Assembly: GCF_025630775.1 (NCBI RefSeq)
Contig: NZ_JAOSZE010000025.1
Location: forward strand, 62,001 to 126,000
Direction of reading: 5' to 3'
Source of the DNA: Actinoplanes sp. KI2
Lineage (GTDB): Bacteria > Actinomycetota > Actinomycetes > Mycobacteriales > Micromonosporaceae
DNA: 64,000 bases
Below the pieces are notes generated by a model. It made no database searches. It had not been told where the DNA came from and worked only from the letters and a program-made list of their open reading frames with translations. Every line of letters begins with the position of its first letter. The stretch's first letter is position 1. This document shows positions 35,756 to 44,477 of this stretch, piece by piece. A program made the translations under genes and the position numbers.

Positions 35756-35829
35756 AGCCTCCTGTCGGGCTCGAACCGACGACCTCCCGTTTACAAGACG
35801 GGTGCTCTAGCCAACTGAGCTAAGGAGGC
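35756..35829 (-). tRNA. tRNA-Thr (anticodon TGT)
   Basis: A cloverleaf on the minus strand: acceptor GCCTCCT/AGGAGGC, D arm with TTAGCTCAGTTGGCTAGAGC, anticodon stem CCCGT/ACGGG around CTTGTAA (anticodon TGT), T arm GTCGGTTCGAGCCCGAC in part. CCA is not encoded. Confidence 0.95.
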
Positions 35830-35966
35830 GAGGTCGTCAGCATAACGTCCCATTGGTCGGGGCCCGTCTTGGCACGTGGCGCAAAAGGCTTTACGTTTAC
35901 AGCGCTGTTCCTCCCACTCGGATCGTCCGGCACGTTCCTGCCGGTGGAAAGGAAGTTGGTTTCACC

Positions 35967-37052
<1,086 letters not shown>

Positions 37053-37070
37053 CGCCAGTCACGCTCTGAC

Positions 37071-37100
37071 CGGGCGGTCCTCCTCGCGGAGGGCCGCCCG
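37071..37100 (+). terminator. Terminator hairpin after the msiK-type gene
   Basis: A 13-bp stem CGGGCGGTCCTCC / GGAGGGCCGCCCG with a TCGC loop (one G-T pair), followed by TTCGCTATTT. Confidence 0.85.
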
Positions 37101-37130
37101 TTCGCTATTTGGGCCGCCCGTTCGCTATTT
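37091..37130. repeat. Perfect 20-bp tandem duplication
   Basis: GGGCCGCCCGTTCGCTATTT at 37091-37110 and 37111-37130. The first copy supplies the 3' arm of the terminator; the second overlaps the stop codon and last codons of the convergent PQQ gene. Confidence 0.95.
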
Positions 37131-38954
37131 GGCGAACCGCAGCAGCTCGAAGTCCGTGTCGCCGACGCAGGCCAGCATCGCCCTGTCCCACGAGCAGGTG
37201 TCGGCACGCACGTCGTCGAACGAGCCGAGCGGCACCGCCTCGTCGCCGAGGTGCCGGCCGTACAGCGCGGTCTCCTCCGGCGAGCGGCTGAGCGGCTTCG
37301 AGAACTCCAGCAGGTTCCCGCCGTCGAGCCGGGCCGCCTCGCCGGTATGCGTCCAGACCTTCCCGCCCTTGGCGTCGAGCAGCGTCGTGTTCGGCGCCGT
37401 GGTCGTGACCAGCAGCGCCTCGCCGACCGGCACGATCTTCTGGACGTCGGACAGCCGGTAGCGCCACAGCTGCTTGCCCTCGGCCACGTCGAGCGCGACC
37501 ACGGTGGCCGACTTCCCGTCGTAGCCGACCTCCTCGTCGAAGCAGACCCGGTCGTCGCCGCACGCGGTGACGTCGCTCATCTTGGTGTCCGGCGTCTGGA
37601 CCGTGTACAGCACCTTGGGCTCGCCGAACTTCTTCAGGTCGTACGAGACGATCTGCTGGTCGCCGGACTCCAGCACGATCAGCCGCCCGTTGTGCGCGAC
37701 CACCTCGTCGTTCGACTCGGCGACGTTCTGCCGCTCGGTAAGGATCTTGCCGGAGTTCGCGTCGATCACCCGTGCCGACTTGTCCGCCCCGATCTGCACG
37801 ATCCGCGGGTCGTCGGCGAAGTCCGGCTCGAACGGCCGCCCGAACACCGTGGCCGGCCCGTCCAGATCCTTCGGCGTGGTCACCGCGACCACGTTCGTGT
37901 CACCGTACGCGCTCGTCGGATCGGCCCGCGACCACCGCTCGGCGCCGTCGCGGAGCCGCACTCCGACCAGCCGCTTTCCCTTCCGGTCCGCGACCACCGC
38001 GGTCTCGCCGGCGAACAGCACGTCGTCCCCGCTGTTGAGCGTCCGGTCCCAGAGCAGCGCGCCGTCCTTGGCGCCGAGCACCGCGAGCCGCCGAGTCGAG
38101 TCGACCCCCTGCGGGTCGCTGATCAGCGCCACCCCCTCGGGCAGCGCGATCATCGTCTTCCACCGTTCGGCCTGGCCGGCCTTCATGCTGGTCCAGACCG
38201 GCTTGGTGTCGCCGACACCGATCGCGACCACGCCAACGTTCCCGCTCTTCGAGTCGGAGCTGGCGAAGTAGGCCCGCCCGCCGAGAATCTCCGCATCCGA
38301 CCAGTCCGAGCTGACCGGCACGATCGGCGTGATCCGCCGAGGCTCGCTGAGCGGCTGGTAGTCCAGCGCCCGATCGCCCGGCCAGAAATACCAGGTGACC
38401 CCGCCGGCGAGCGCGATGGTCACGGCCGTCGCAACAATCCAGAGGTACGAGCGTTTGCCCGGTCCCCGGCCTTTCCGGGCCGCTTCGTGGGTGGTCGCCC
38501 CCCGCGCCCAGCCGCCGGGTTGTCCCGGGTGGCCAAGACCGCCGGGCTGCACCGGATAGCCGGGACTGCCCGGCTGCACCGGATAGCCAGGACTCCCGGG
38601 CTGCACCGGATAGCCCGGACTGCCCGGCTGCACGGGATAGCCAGGACTGCCCGGCTGCACCGGATAGCCAGGGCTGCCGACCGGCCCGGAACCGGCCGCA
38701 ATCCCTTGGTCCTCGGTCCGCAGGGGATAGCCCGCCGCGGCGGGCTGCCCCGACACCGGCCCGGCGACGGGGCCATGGGCCGGGCTCGCCGGCGCGATGT
38801 GCCCGGCCGCGAGCGCGGCGGCCTCCCCGGTCGCCCATGGGTCGACCGGCGCCGAACTCAGCCGCTCGTCGGCGTTTTCCGCCGGCGTGCCCACCGCCGG
38901 AACAGGTGCCGCCCCGCCGGACGCCGCACTGCCGGAGCCGTCGATGTCGGTCAC
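37125..38954 (-). CDS. Membrane-anchored PQQ-like beta-propeller protein with SPGYPVQPG repeats
   Basis: 609 residues. Residues 1-165 are a disordered cytoplasmic region with five SPGYPVQPG repeats; one membrane helix (LWIVATAVTIALAGGVTWYF) follows, then a 420-residue extracytoplasmic propeller with recurring blades such as VLGAKDGALLWDRTL and VVALDVAEGKQLWRY. No PQQ-enzyme catalytic residues are recognised, so it is likely a binding or scaffold protein. A similar protein lies at the right edge of the window. Confidence 0.75.
   Translation of the reverse strand: MTDIDGSGSAASGGAAPVPAVGTPAENADERLSSAPVDPWATGEAAALAAGHIAPASPAHGPVAGPVSGQPAAAGYPLRTEDQGIAAGSGPVGSPGYPVQPGSPGYPVQPGSPGYPVQPGSPGYPVQPGSPGYPVQPGGLGHPGQPGGWARGATTHEAARKGRGPGKRSYLWIVATAVTIALAGGVTWYFWPGDRALDYQPLSEPRRITPIVPVSSDWSDAEILGGRAYFASSDSKSGNVGVVAIGVGDTKPVWTSMKAGQAERWKTMIALPEGVALISDPQGVDSTRRLAVLGAKDGALLWDRTLNSGDDVLFAGETAVVADRKGKRLVGVRLRDGAERWSRADPTSAYGDTNVVAVTTPKDLDGPATVFGRPFEPDFADDPRIVQIGADKSARVIDANSGKILTERQNVAESNDEVVAHNGRLIVLESGDQQIVSYDLKKFGEPKVLYTVQTPDTKMSDVTACGDDRVCFDEEVGYDGKSATVVALDVAEGKQLWRYRLSDVQKIVPVGEALLVTTTAPNTTLLDAKGGKVWTHTGEAARLDGGNLLEFSKPLSRSPEETALYGRHLGDEAVPLGSFDDVRADTCSWDRAMLACVGDTDFELLRFAK
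38542..38676 (-). repeat. 27-bp in-frame coding repeat, five copies
   Basis: Five 27-bp units encode the nonapeptide SPGYPVQPG. Synonymous differences between units show they are not a very recent amplification. Confidence 0.9.
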
Positions 38955-39003
38955 GCTGCTGTCCCTTCAGCCACCACCTCGGCCCCGTCATGCTACGACC
39001 CGC

Positions 39004-39540
39004 CTACGACAGCCCGGCGTCAGGCGCGGCGCGCAACCCGTCGAAGACGATGGACAGCGTGCGGCGCTGGAGGGCGGGCGGCCACCCGCCGCGCAACGCG
39101 CCCTGGCAGACGGCGACGAGCAGCGCCATCACCTCGTCGGGCCCGATCTCGGCGCGCACCTCGCCGGCCGCCTGCGCGCGGGTGAGCAGCCCGGCCACCA
39201 CCGCCCGGAACTGCGCGACCGATTCGGTCACCTCGAGCCCGGGCAGCAGGTCGACCACCGAGCGCTTGGCGGCCGCCTCGGCGACCAGCGCGGTGAAGAC
39301 CCCGAACAGCGTGGCCTCGGGCGCGGCCATCCGCTCCGCCAGCCGGGCCAGCGTGTCCTTCATGATCGCGGCGAGCAGGTCGGCCTTGGTCGGGAAGTGC
39401 CGGAAGATCGTGCCGATCGCCACCCCGGCCTCGGCGGCGACCTGCTCGGTCGAGGCGGCCGCGCCCTGCTCGGCGAAGACCCGGGCGGCGACCTCGAGGA
39501 TCTTCGCCCGGTTGCGGATCGCGTCGGCGCGTGGCGACAT
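39004..39540 (-). CDS. TetR-family repressor
   Basis: 178 residues from ATG 39540, after GGGAG. The N-terminal helix-turn-helix reads AAASTEQVAAEAGVAIGTIFRHFPTKADLL in part, with the typical TIFRHFPTK end. The C-terminal ligand domain is helical and not diagnostic. It is divergent from the SnoaL-like gene at 39618; two palindromes between the starts are its probable operators. The frame extends 12 codons upstream over the operators, so that start is rejected. Confidence 0.9.
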   Translation of the reverse strand: MSPRADAIRNRAKILEVAARVFAEQGAAASTEQVAAEAGVAIGTIFRHFPTKADLLAAIMKDTLARLAERMAAPEATLFGVFTALVAEAAAKRSVVDLLPGLEVTESVAQFRAVVAGLLTRAQAAGEVRAEIGPDEVMALLVAVCQGALRGGWPPALQRRTLSIVFDGLRAAPDAGLS

Positions 39541-39552
39541 GAGCACTCCCGG

Positions 39553-39598
39553 TTGACAAGATGAGTCGCGACTCATATTTTACCTGAGTCATGACTCA
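39553..39598 (+). promoter_or_regulatory. Promoter with two TetR-type operators (TGAGTC-N2-GACTCA)
   Basis: TTGACA (39553-39558), 17 bp, TATTTT (39576-39581) drives the gene at 39618. Operator 1, ATGAGTCGCGACTCAT (39561-39576), fills the spacer; operator 2, TGAGTCATGACTCA (39585-39598), follows the -10. Both are perfect palindromes, with centres 23 bp apart. Confidence 0.8.
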
Positions 39599-39617
39599 TC
39601 TTAGAGAGGGGCACGAC

Positions 39618-40016
39618 ATGACGCCGCGCGAGGTGTTCGAGCGGGCGATGCGGCCGGAGGCACTGGCCGGCGAGGTGAGCGGAGACCACCTCGCCGACGA
39701 CGTGGTGATCGAGTGGCCGTTCGCGGCGCTCGGCCGGCCGCGCCGGATCGAAGGCAAGGCCGCGTTCCTGGCGATGGCCGGGCCGGCTCGGGCCGCCATG
39801 CCGATCCGGATCGACGAGTGCGCCATCGACACGGTGCACGAGACGGCCGACCCCGAGGTGATCGTGGTGGAGTACCGGCTGGGCGGCGTCCGGACGGCCA
39901 CCGGCGAGCGCGGCTCGACCGATCTCATCGCCGTGCTGCGGGTGCGGGACGGCAAGGTGGTGCACTGGCGGGAGTATCAGGACACGCTCGCGATAGCTCA
40001 GTCGATGGGGGCATGA
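39618..40016 (+). CDS. SnoaL/NTF2-like protein
   Basis: 132 residues from ATG 39618 with GAGAGGGG upstream. The NTF2 fold is suggested by DHLADDVVIEWPFA, a central sheet, and VLRVRDGKVVHWREYQD at the end, as in SnoaL-like cyclases, isomerases and ester-bond enzymes. The role is unknown; repression by the divergent TetR protein suggests an inducible detoxification or tailoring enzyme. Its stop TGA overlaps the ATG of mini-cistron copy 3 (ATGA, 40013-40016). Confidence 0.82.
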   Translation: MTPREVFERAMRPEALAGEVSGDHLADDVVIEWPFAALGRPRRIEGKAAFLAMAGPARAAMPIRIDECAIDTVHETADPEVIVVEYRLGGVRTATGERGSTDLIAVLRVRDGKVVHWREYQDTLAIAQSMGA

Positions 40017-40105
40017 CCGCCTGCACCGAGCGGCACTACCGCAAGTTGCGCACCCCGGCTGCAGGCGAGGGCCAGAAGGGCATGCCAAAGGAAGGCACAG
40101 CATGA
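40013..40105 (+). CDS. Mini-cistron copy 3 (diverged) of the 89-bp coupled repeat
   Basis: ATG, 30 codons, TGA; starts MTACTERH and ends KEGTA like the copies at 27.75 kb, with about seven substitutions. It again opens on the stop codon of the preceding gene and ends in ATGA, with AAAGGAAGG shortly before. The following ATG (40102) opens only a 4-codon frame (MTGP), so here the chain is not joined to a gene. Confidence 0.6.
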   Translation: MTACTERHYRKLRTPAAGEGQKGMPKEGTA

Positions 40106-40140
40106 CCGGCCCGTGACCATCGGCACCTAGAGTGCTCGGC

Positions 40141-40611
40141 ATGCGCATCGAACGGATCTTGAGCTGCGACGCGGTGCTCGCCGCGGCCGAGCTCTTTGAT
40201 GCGCCGCCGATCCCGGCGGCCACCGAGCGATTCCTCGCGCAGCCGGGGCATCATCTGCTTTTCGCGTACGACGACGGCGGCCGGGCGGTCGGCATGATCT
40301 CCGGGGTCGAGATGACCCACCCGGACAAGGGCACCGAGATGTTCATCTACGAGCTCGGCGTCCTGCCGGCCGCCCGCCTGCAGGGCATCGGCGCGCGGCT
40401 GGTCGGCGAGCTGGCGGTGATCGCCCGGCGCAGCGGCTGCTACGGCATGTGGGTCGGCACCGAGGTGGACAACGACGCCGCGCTGGCCACCTACCGCCGG
40501 TCCGGCGCCGCCGAGGAGGCGCCGTTCACGCTGCTGAGCTGGGATCTGATCGACGGCCTAGCTCCGCCGACTGATAGTCCAGGCTTGGGTGAGGACACTG
40601 CCGATGTCTGA
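40141..40611 (+). CDS. GNAT acetyltransferase, AAC(3)-I-like
   Basis: 156 residues from ATG 40141. The acetyl-CoA motif is IYELGVLPAARLQGIGARLV, then MWVGTEVDNDAALATYRRSGAAEE. The layout resembles AAC(3)-I aminoglycoside acetyltransferases, but the closeness is not enough to claim resistance. A -10-like TAGAGT (40128-40133) ends 7 nt before the ATG, so the message is probably leaderless. It overlaps the LtrA gene by 8 bp. Confidence 0.8.
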   Translation: MRIERILSCDAVLAAAELFDAPPIPAATERFLAQPGHHLLFAYDDGGRAVGMISGVEMTHPDKGTEMFIYELGVLPAARLQGIGARLVGELAVIARRSGCYGMWVGTEVDNDAALATYRRSGAAEEAPFTLLSWDLIDGLAPPTDSPGLGEDTADV

Positions 40612-41782
40612 GCCGAGGCGCCGGTTCCTGGCGCCGATGGTGGGCCGCTCCTCCGACGAACAGTTCCGGGTGTCCACGCCGCTCGAGCTCTTCTTCGACC
40701 TGTGCTTCGTGGTGGCTGTGTCGCAGGCCGCCGCGCCGCTGCACCACAGCATCGCCGTGCACCAGGTGCGGCACGGCCTCACCGGCTACCTGATGGTGTT
40801 CTTCGCCATCTGGTGGGCGTGGATGAACTTCACCTGGTTCGCCTCGGCCTACGACACCGACGACGACGTCTACCGGATCACCACGTTCGTGCAGATCTCC
40901 GGCGCGCTGGTGCTGGCCGCGGGGGTCCAGCAGGCGTTCGAGCACAACGACTTCCGGGTGATCACCATCGGGTACGTGATCATGCGGCTCGCGCTGGTCA
41001 CCCAGTGGCTGCGCGCCGCGAAGTCGGACCCGCAGCGCCGGTCCACCGCCCTGCGCTACGCGATCGGCGTGTCCGCGGTCCAGGCGCTCTGGCTGCTCCG
41101 GCTGGCCATACCGGAGTCCTGGTCGTTCCTGCCGATCTTCCATCTGCTGGTGGTGCTCGAGCTGGTGGTGCCGATCTGGGCCGAGCGCGCGCCCGGCGGC
41201 CCGACCAGCTACCACCCGCACCACATCGCCGAGCGGTACGGCCTGTTCACGCTGATCGTGCTCGGCGAGTCGGTGGCGGCCGCCACGATCGCCTTCCGCG
41301 GCGGGCTGGACGAGGACGGCGCGCACACCGGCGCGCTGATCCGGCTGGCCGTGGCCGGGCTGGTGGTGGTGTTCGCGCTGTGGTGGCTGTATTTCGACCG
41401 CTCGGCGCACAACCTGCTGTCCTCGCTGCGCACCTCGATGATGTGGGGCTACGGCCACTACTTCGTCTTCGCCTCGGCGGCCGCGGTCGGCGCGGGCCTG
41501 GGCGTGGCGGTCGACCAGCTCACCGAGCACGCCGAGATCTCCGCGGTGCTGGCCGGGTATGCGATCGCCGTGCCGGTGGCGGTCTACCTGTTCTTCGTCT
41601 GGCTGCTGCACATCCGGCCGCACCAGAGCGGGCCGATGAAGGCCGCCTTCCCGCTCGCCGCGGCGCTGGCCCTGCTCACCCCGCTGACCCCGGTGACGAT
41701 GGAGCTGCTCGCGGCGCTGCTGGCCGGGCTGGTGGCGATCAACGTGTCGGTCGGCCGCCGAGTCCCCGATCGCGTGCGCTGA
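40604..41782 (+). CDS. LtrA-family (low temperature requirement) membrane protein
   Basis: 392 residues, about ten membrane helices. The N-terminal signature VSTPLELFFDLCFVVAVSQ and the middle ERYGLFTLIVLGESVAAA mark the LtrA family. The Listeria founder is needed for growth in the cold; the biochemical role is unknown. ATG 40604 is chosen; a GTG lies five codons upstream within the preceding gene. The last codons lie in a 33-bp duplication. Confidence 0.87.
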   Translation: MSEPRRRFLAPMVGRSSDEQFRVSTPLELFFDLCFVVAVSQAAAPLHHSIAVHQVRHGLTGYLMVFFAIWWAWMNFTWFASAYDTDDDVYRITTFVQISGALVLAAGVQQAFEHNDFRVITIGYVIMRLALVTQWLRAAKSDPQRRSTALRYAIGVSAVQALWLLRLAIPESWSFLPIFHLLVVLELVVPIWAERAPGGPTSYHPHHIAERYGLFTLIVLGESVAAATIAFRGGLDEDGAHTGALIRLAVAGLVVVFALWWLYFDRSAHNLLSSLRTSMMWGYGHYFVFASAAAVGAGLGVAVDQLTEHAEISAVLAGYAIAVPVAVYLFFVWLLHIRPHQSGPMKAAFPLAAALALLTPLTPVTMELLAALLAGLVAINVSVGRRVPDRVR

Positions 41783-41829
41783 AGGGCGCGACCAAGCCCC
41801 GATCGCGTGCGCTGAAAAGCGCGACCAAC
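41764..41829. repeat. 33-bp direct duplication at the end of the LtrA gene
   Basis: Units 41764-41796 and 41797-41829 differ at three positions. The first contains the LtrA stop codon, the second is an intergenic echo of it. Confidence 0.9.
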
Positions 41830-41924
41830 GACGCACTGCCCGGCGGCCGGGTGAGGGCGCAACCACCCACCCGGCGGCCCGTGTCCGCCGGGGACTCGGC
41901 GAACGTCGTACCGTATCGGTGTTT

Positions 41925-43043
41925 TTACAGGTCGTAGAGCCGGCGGCGAGCCACCTCGGCCAACGTCACCGCCGCCGCCACGCTCGCGTTCAGCGACTCC
42001 ACGTCGGACGCCATCGGGATGCTCACCCGCAGGTCACACGTCTCGCCGACGAGGCGGGAGAGGCCGCGGCCCTCGGAGCCGACGACCACCAGGAGCGGGC
42101 CGATCGCGGCCTCGAGCTGGTAGAGATCCGTCTCGCCGTCCGCGTCGAGGCCGATCGCGGTGAAGCCCGCCTTCTGCGCCGACTTGATCGCCCGGGTCAG
42201 GTTGACCACCTGGGAGACCGGGACCCGGGCGGCCGCGCCGGCGCTCGTGCGCCACGCCGTCGCGGTGATGCCCGCGGCGCGCCGCTCGGTCAGGAAGACG
42301 CCGTGCCCGCCGAACGCGGCCACCGACCGGATCACCGCGCCCACGTTGCGCGGATCGGTGATCCCGTCCAGCGCGACCAGCAGCGGCGCGGTCTGCTCGA
42401 GCGCCGCGGCGACCAGGTCGTCGAAGTTCTCGTACGCGAACGGCGGCACCTGCAGGCCGATGCCCTGGTGCAGCACGCCGCCGGTCATCCGGTCGAGCTC
42501 GTGCCGGCCGATCTCGAGAATCGGAATGCCCCGGTCGCCGGCCGAGCGGACGATCTCGGTGACCCGTTCGTCGATGTCGATGCCCTGGGCCACGTAGAGC
42601 GCCGTCGCCGGCACCGCGGCGCGCAGCGCCTCGACCACCGGGTTACGGCCGAGCAGCAGCTCGGGGCCCTCCTTGGTGGGGTTGGACCGGCGGCCCGGCG
42701 CGACCCGCGGCCCGCCCCGTGCGGGGAGCTTGCCGCCACGCTGGGGCATCGGCCGGCCGGTGTTGCGCCCGCTGCGACCCCAGGTGGTGTCCTTGCTGCC
42801 GGGCACGCCGACCTTGGGCGCGCGGCCCTCGGCGGCCGCGGCCCGGCGCTCCTTGTCCTGCTTGCGGGCCGTTTTCTCGGGCAGTTTCTCGGTGCCCGAG
42901 TAGCCCTTGTGCCAGGGGCGCTCGTCGGCGGGCAGGGTCTTGCCCCGGCCCTTGAGGCCGCCCCTGTTCTTGCCGCCGGAGCCCTGGGCCGCACCCTTCT
43001 TGGACACGACCCGTTTGCTCGCGTTGCGGGAGTTACCCGGCAT
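41925..43043 (-). CDS. rlmB: TrmH-family rRNA 2'-O-methyltransferase, RlmB-type
   Basis: 372 residues. A long basic head of about 125 residues (Lys/Arg/Gly-rich) precedes the SpoU substrate-binding domain (LLLGRNPVVEALRA) and the knotted domain with LVALDGITDPRNVGAVIRSA-like (IRSVAAFGG), VVVGSEGRGLSRLV and IPMASDVESLNASVAAAV. It should methylate Gm2251 of 23S rRNA. Its ATG shares one base with the cysS stop (TGATG), as in many actinobacteria. Confidence 0.92.
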   Translation of the reverse strand: MPGNSRNASKRVVSKKGAAQGSGGKNRGGLKGRGKTLPADERPWHKGYSGTEKLPEKTARKQDKERRAAAAEGRAPKVGVPGSKDTTWGRSGRNTGRPMPQRGGKLPARGGPRVAPGRRSNPTKEGPELLLGRNPVVEALRAAVPATALYVAQGIDIDERVTEIVRSAGDRGIPILEIGRHELDRMTGGVLHQGIGLQVPPFAYENFDDLVAAALEQTAPLLVALDGITDPRNVGAVIRSVAAFGGHGVFLTERRAAGITATAWRTSAGAAARVPVSQVVNLTRAIKSAQKAGFTAIGLDADGETDLYQLEAAIGPLLVVVGSEGRGLSRLVGETCDLRVSIPMASDVESLNASVAAAVTLAEVARRRLYDL

Positions 43044-44455
43044 CAGTGCTCTCCTACCGTCCAGCGCGGACCGGCCGGAGTGTCCTCCACCTGAATTCCC
43101 GCGTTCTTCAACTGATCACGAACCGAGTCGGCAGCCGCCCAGTCCTTGCGTGTGCGCGCCTGAGTGCGCTGTTCGAGAGCGAGTTTAACCAGCGCGTCGA
43201 CTACCGGCTTGAGGTCGCTCTTGGCCTCGCCGGCGTTCCAGGCCGGGTCGAGCGGGTCGAGCCCGAGCACGCCCAGCATCGCCCGCACCGCGGTGAGCGC
43301 GCCCCGGATGCCGGCCTCGTCGCCGGCCGCCAGCGCGGTGTTGCCCTCGCGGATCGTGTCGTGCACGACGGCGAGCGCGGCCGACGTGTTGAGGTCGTCG
43401 CTCATCGCCGCGGTGAACGAGGGCGGCACGTCCTTGGGCCGGCCGGGGCCGACCACCTCGGCCGCCCGCTGCACGAAACCCTCGATCCGCCGGTACGCCA
43501 CGGCCGCCTCGCGCAGCGCCTCGTCCGAGTAGTCGATCCGCGAGCGGTAGTGCGGGGTGCCGAGGTAATACCGTAGCTCGACCGGCCGGATGCCCATCGC
43601 CTGCACGGCCGCCACGTCGATCACGTTGCCCAGCGACTTGCTCATCTTGGCCTCGCCGAGGTTGAGCAGCGCGTGATGCACCCAGTAGCGGGCGAAGCCG
43701 AGCCCGGCCGCGCGGGACTGGGCGATCTCGTTCTCGTGGTGCGGGAAGGTCAGGTCGAGGCCGCCGCCGTGGATGTCGAACTCGTCGCCGAGGTAACGCC
43801 GGGCCATCGCCGAGCACTCGATGTGCCACCCGGGACGGCCGCGGCCCCACGGCGACGGCCAGGACGCGTCGGCCGGCTCGTCGGCCTTGACGCCCTTCCA
43901 CAGCGCGAAGTCGCGATAGTCCCGCTTGTCGGGCTCGCCGCCGTCGGTCGGCGGGCGCATGTCATCGGGGTTTTGGCCGGAAAGCGCGCCATATTTCGGA
44001 TATGACGGCACATCGAAGTAGACATCGCCGTTGCCGCCCGCGGCCACGTAGGCGTGATCGCCCGAGATCAGCTCGCCGATCAGCTCGTGCATCTCCGGGA
44101 TGTGCCCGGTGGCCAGCGGCTCGTAGGTCGCCGGCAGCACGTTGAGGTCGCGGTAGTCGGCGTCGAGGATGAGCTTGTTCGCATACGCGATGGCCCAGAA
44201 GGGGCGGCCGGACGCGGACGCCTTGTCCAGGATCTTGTCGTCGATGTCGGTGATGTTACGGACGAATGTGACGTCGTGGTTGGTGTGCAGCAGCCAGCGC
44301 CGCAGCACGTCGTAGTTCACCGCGGACCGCAGGTGACCGATGTGCGGCGGGGACTGCACGGTCAGACCACACAGGTAGATCCCGACCTGACCGGGCGTCT
44401 TCGGGACGAAGTCCCGGACGGATCGGGTCGAGGTGTCGTACAAGCGCAGCGTCAC
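43043..44455 (-). CDS. cysS: Cysteinyl-tRNA synthetase
   Basis: 470 residues, full length. CGLTVQSPPHIGHLR contains the zinc Cys29 and HIGH; further zinc ligands lie in GWHIECSAMA and HHENEIAQS; KMSKS is in EAKMSKSLGN. The C-terminal anticodon-binding DALR-like domain is complete. It is a housekeeping cysS, not mshC (which would lack part of the C-terminus). Co-transcribed with rlmB. Confidence 0.96.
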   Translation of the reverse strand: MTLRLYDTSTRSVRDFVPKTPGQVGIYLCGLTVQSPPHIGHLRSAVNYDVLRRWLLHTNHDVTFVRNITDIDDKILDKASASGRPFWAIAYANKLILDADYRDLNVLPATYEPLATGHIPEMHELIGELISGDHAYVAAGGNGDVYFDVPSYPKYGALSGQNPDDMRPPTDGGEPDKRDYRDFALWKGVKADEPADASWPSPWGRGRPGWHIECSAMARRYLGDEFDIHGGGLDLTFPHHENEIAQSRAAGLGFARYWVHHALLNLGEAKMSKSLGNVIDVAAVQAMGIRPVELRYYLGTPHYRSRIDYSDEALREAAVAYRRIEGFVQRAAEVVGPGRPKDVPPSFTAAMSDDLNTSAALAVVHDTIREGNTALAAGDEAGIRGALTAVRAMLGVLGLDPLDPAWNAGEAKSDLKPVVDALVKLALEQRTQARTRKDWAAADSVRDQLKNAGIQVEDTPAGPRWTVGEH

Positions 44456-44477
44456 CGTACGAGGGTAGCGAGGTTGC

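Noticed and set aside
35756..35829. Attachment site or integrated element at the tRNA-Thr gene
   Set aside because: No integrase, no repeat of the tRNA 3' end in the window, and ordinary genes on both sides.
40141..40611. Aminoglycoside resistance gene
   Set aside because: Resemblance to AAC(3)-I is at the level of the GNAT fold and size; no basis to claim the substrate.
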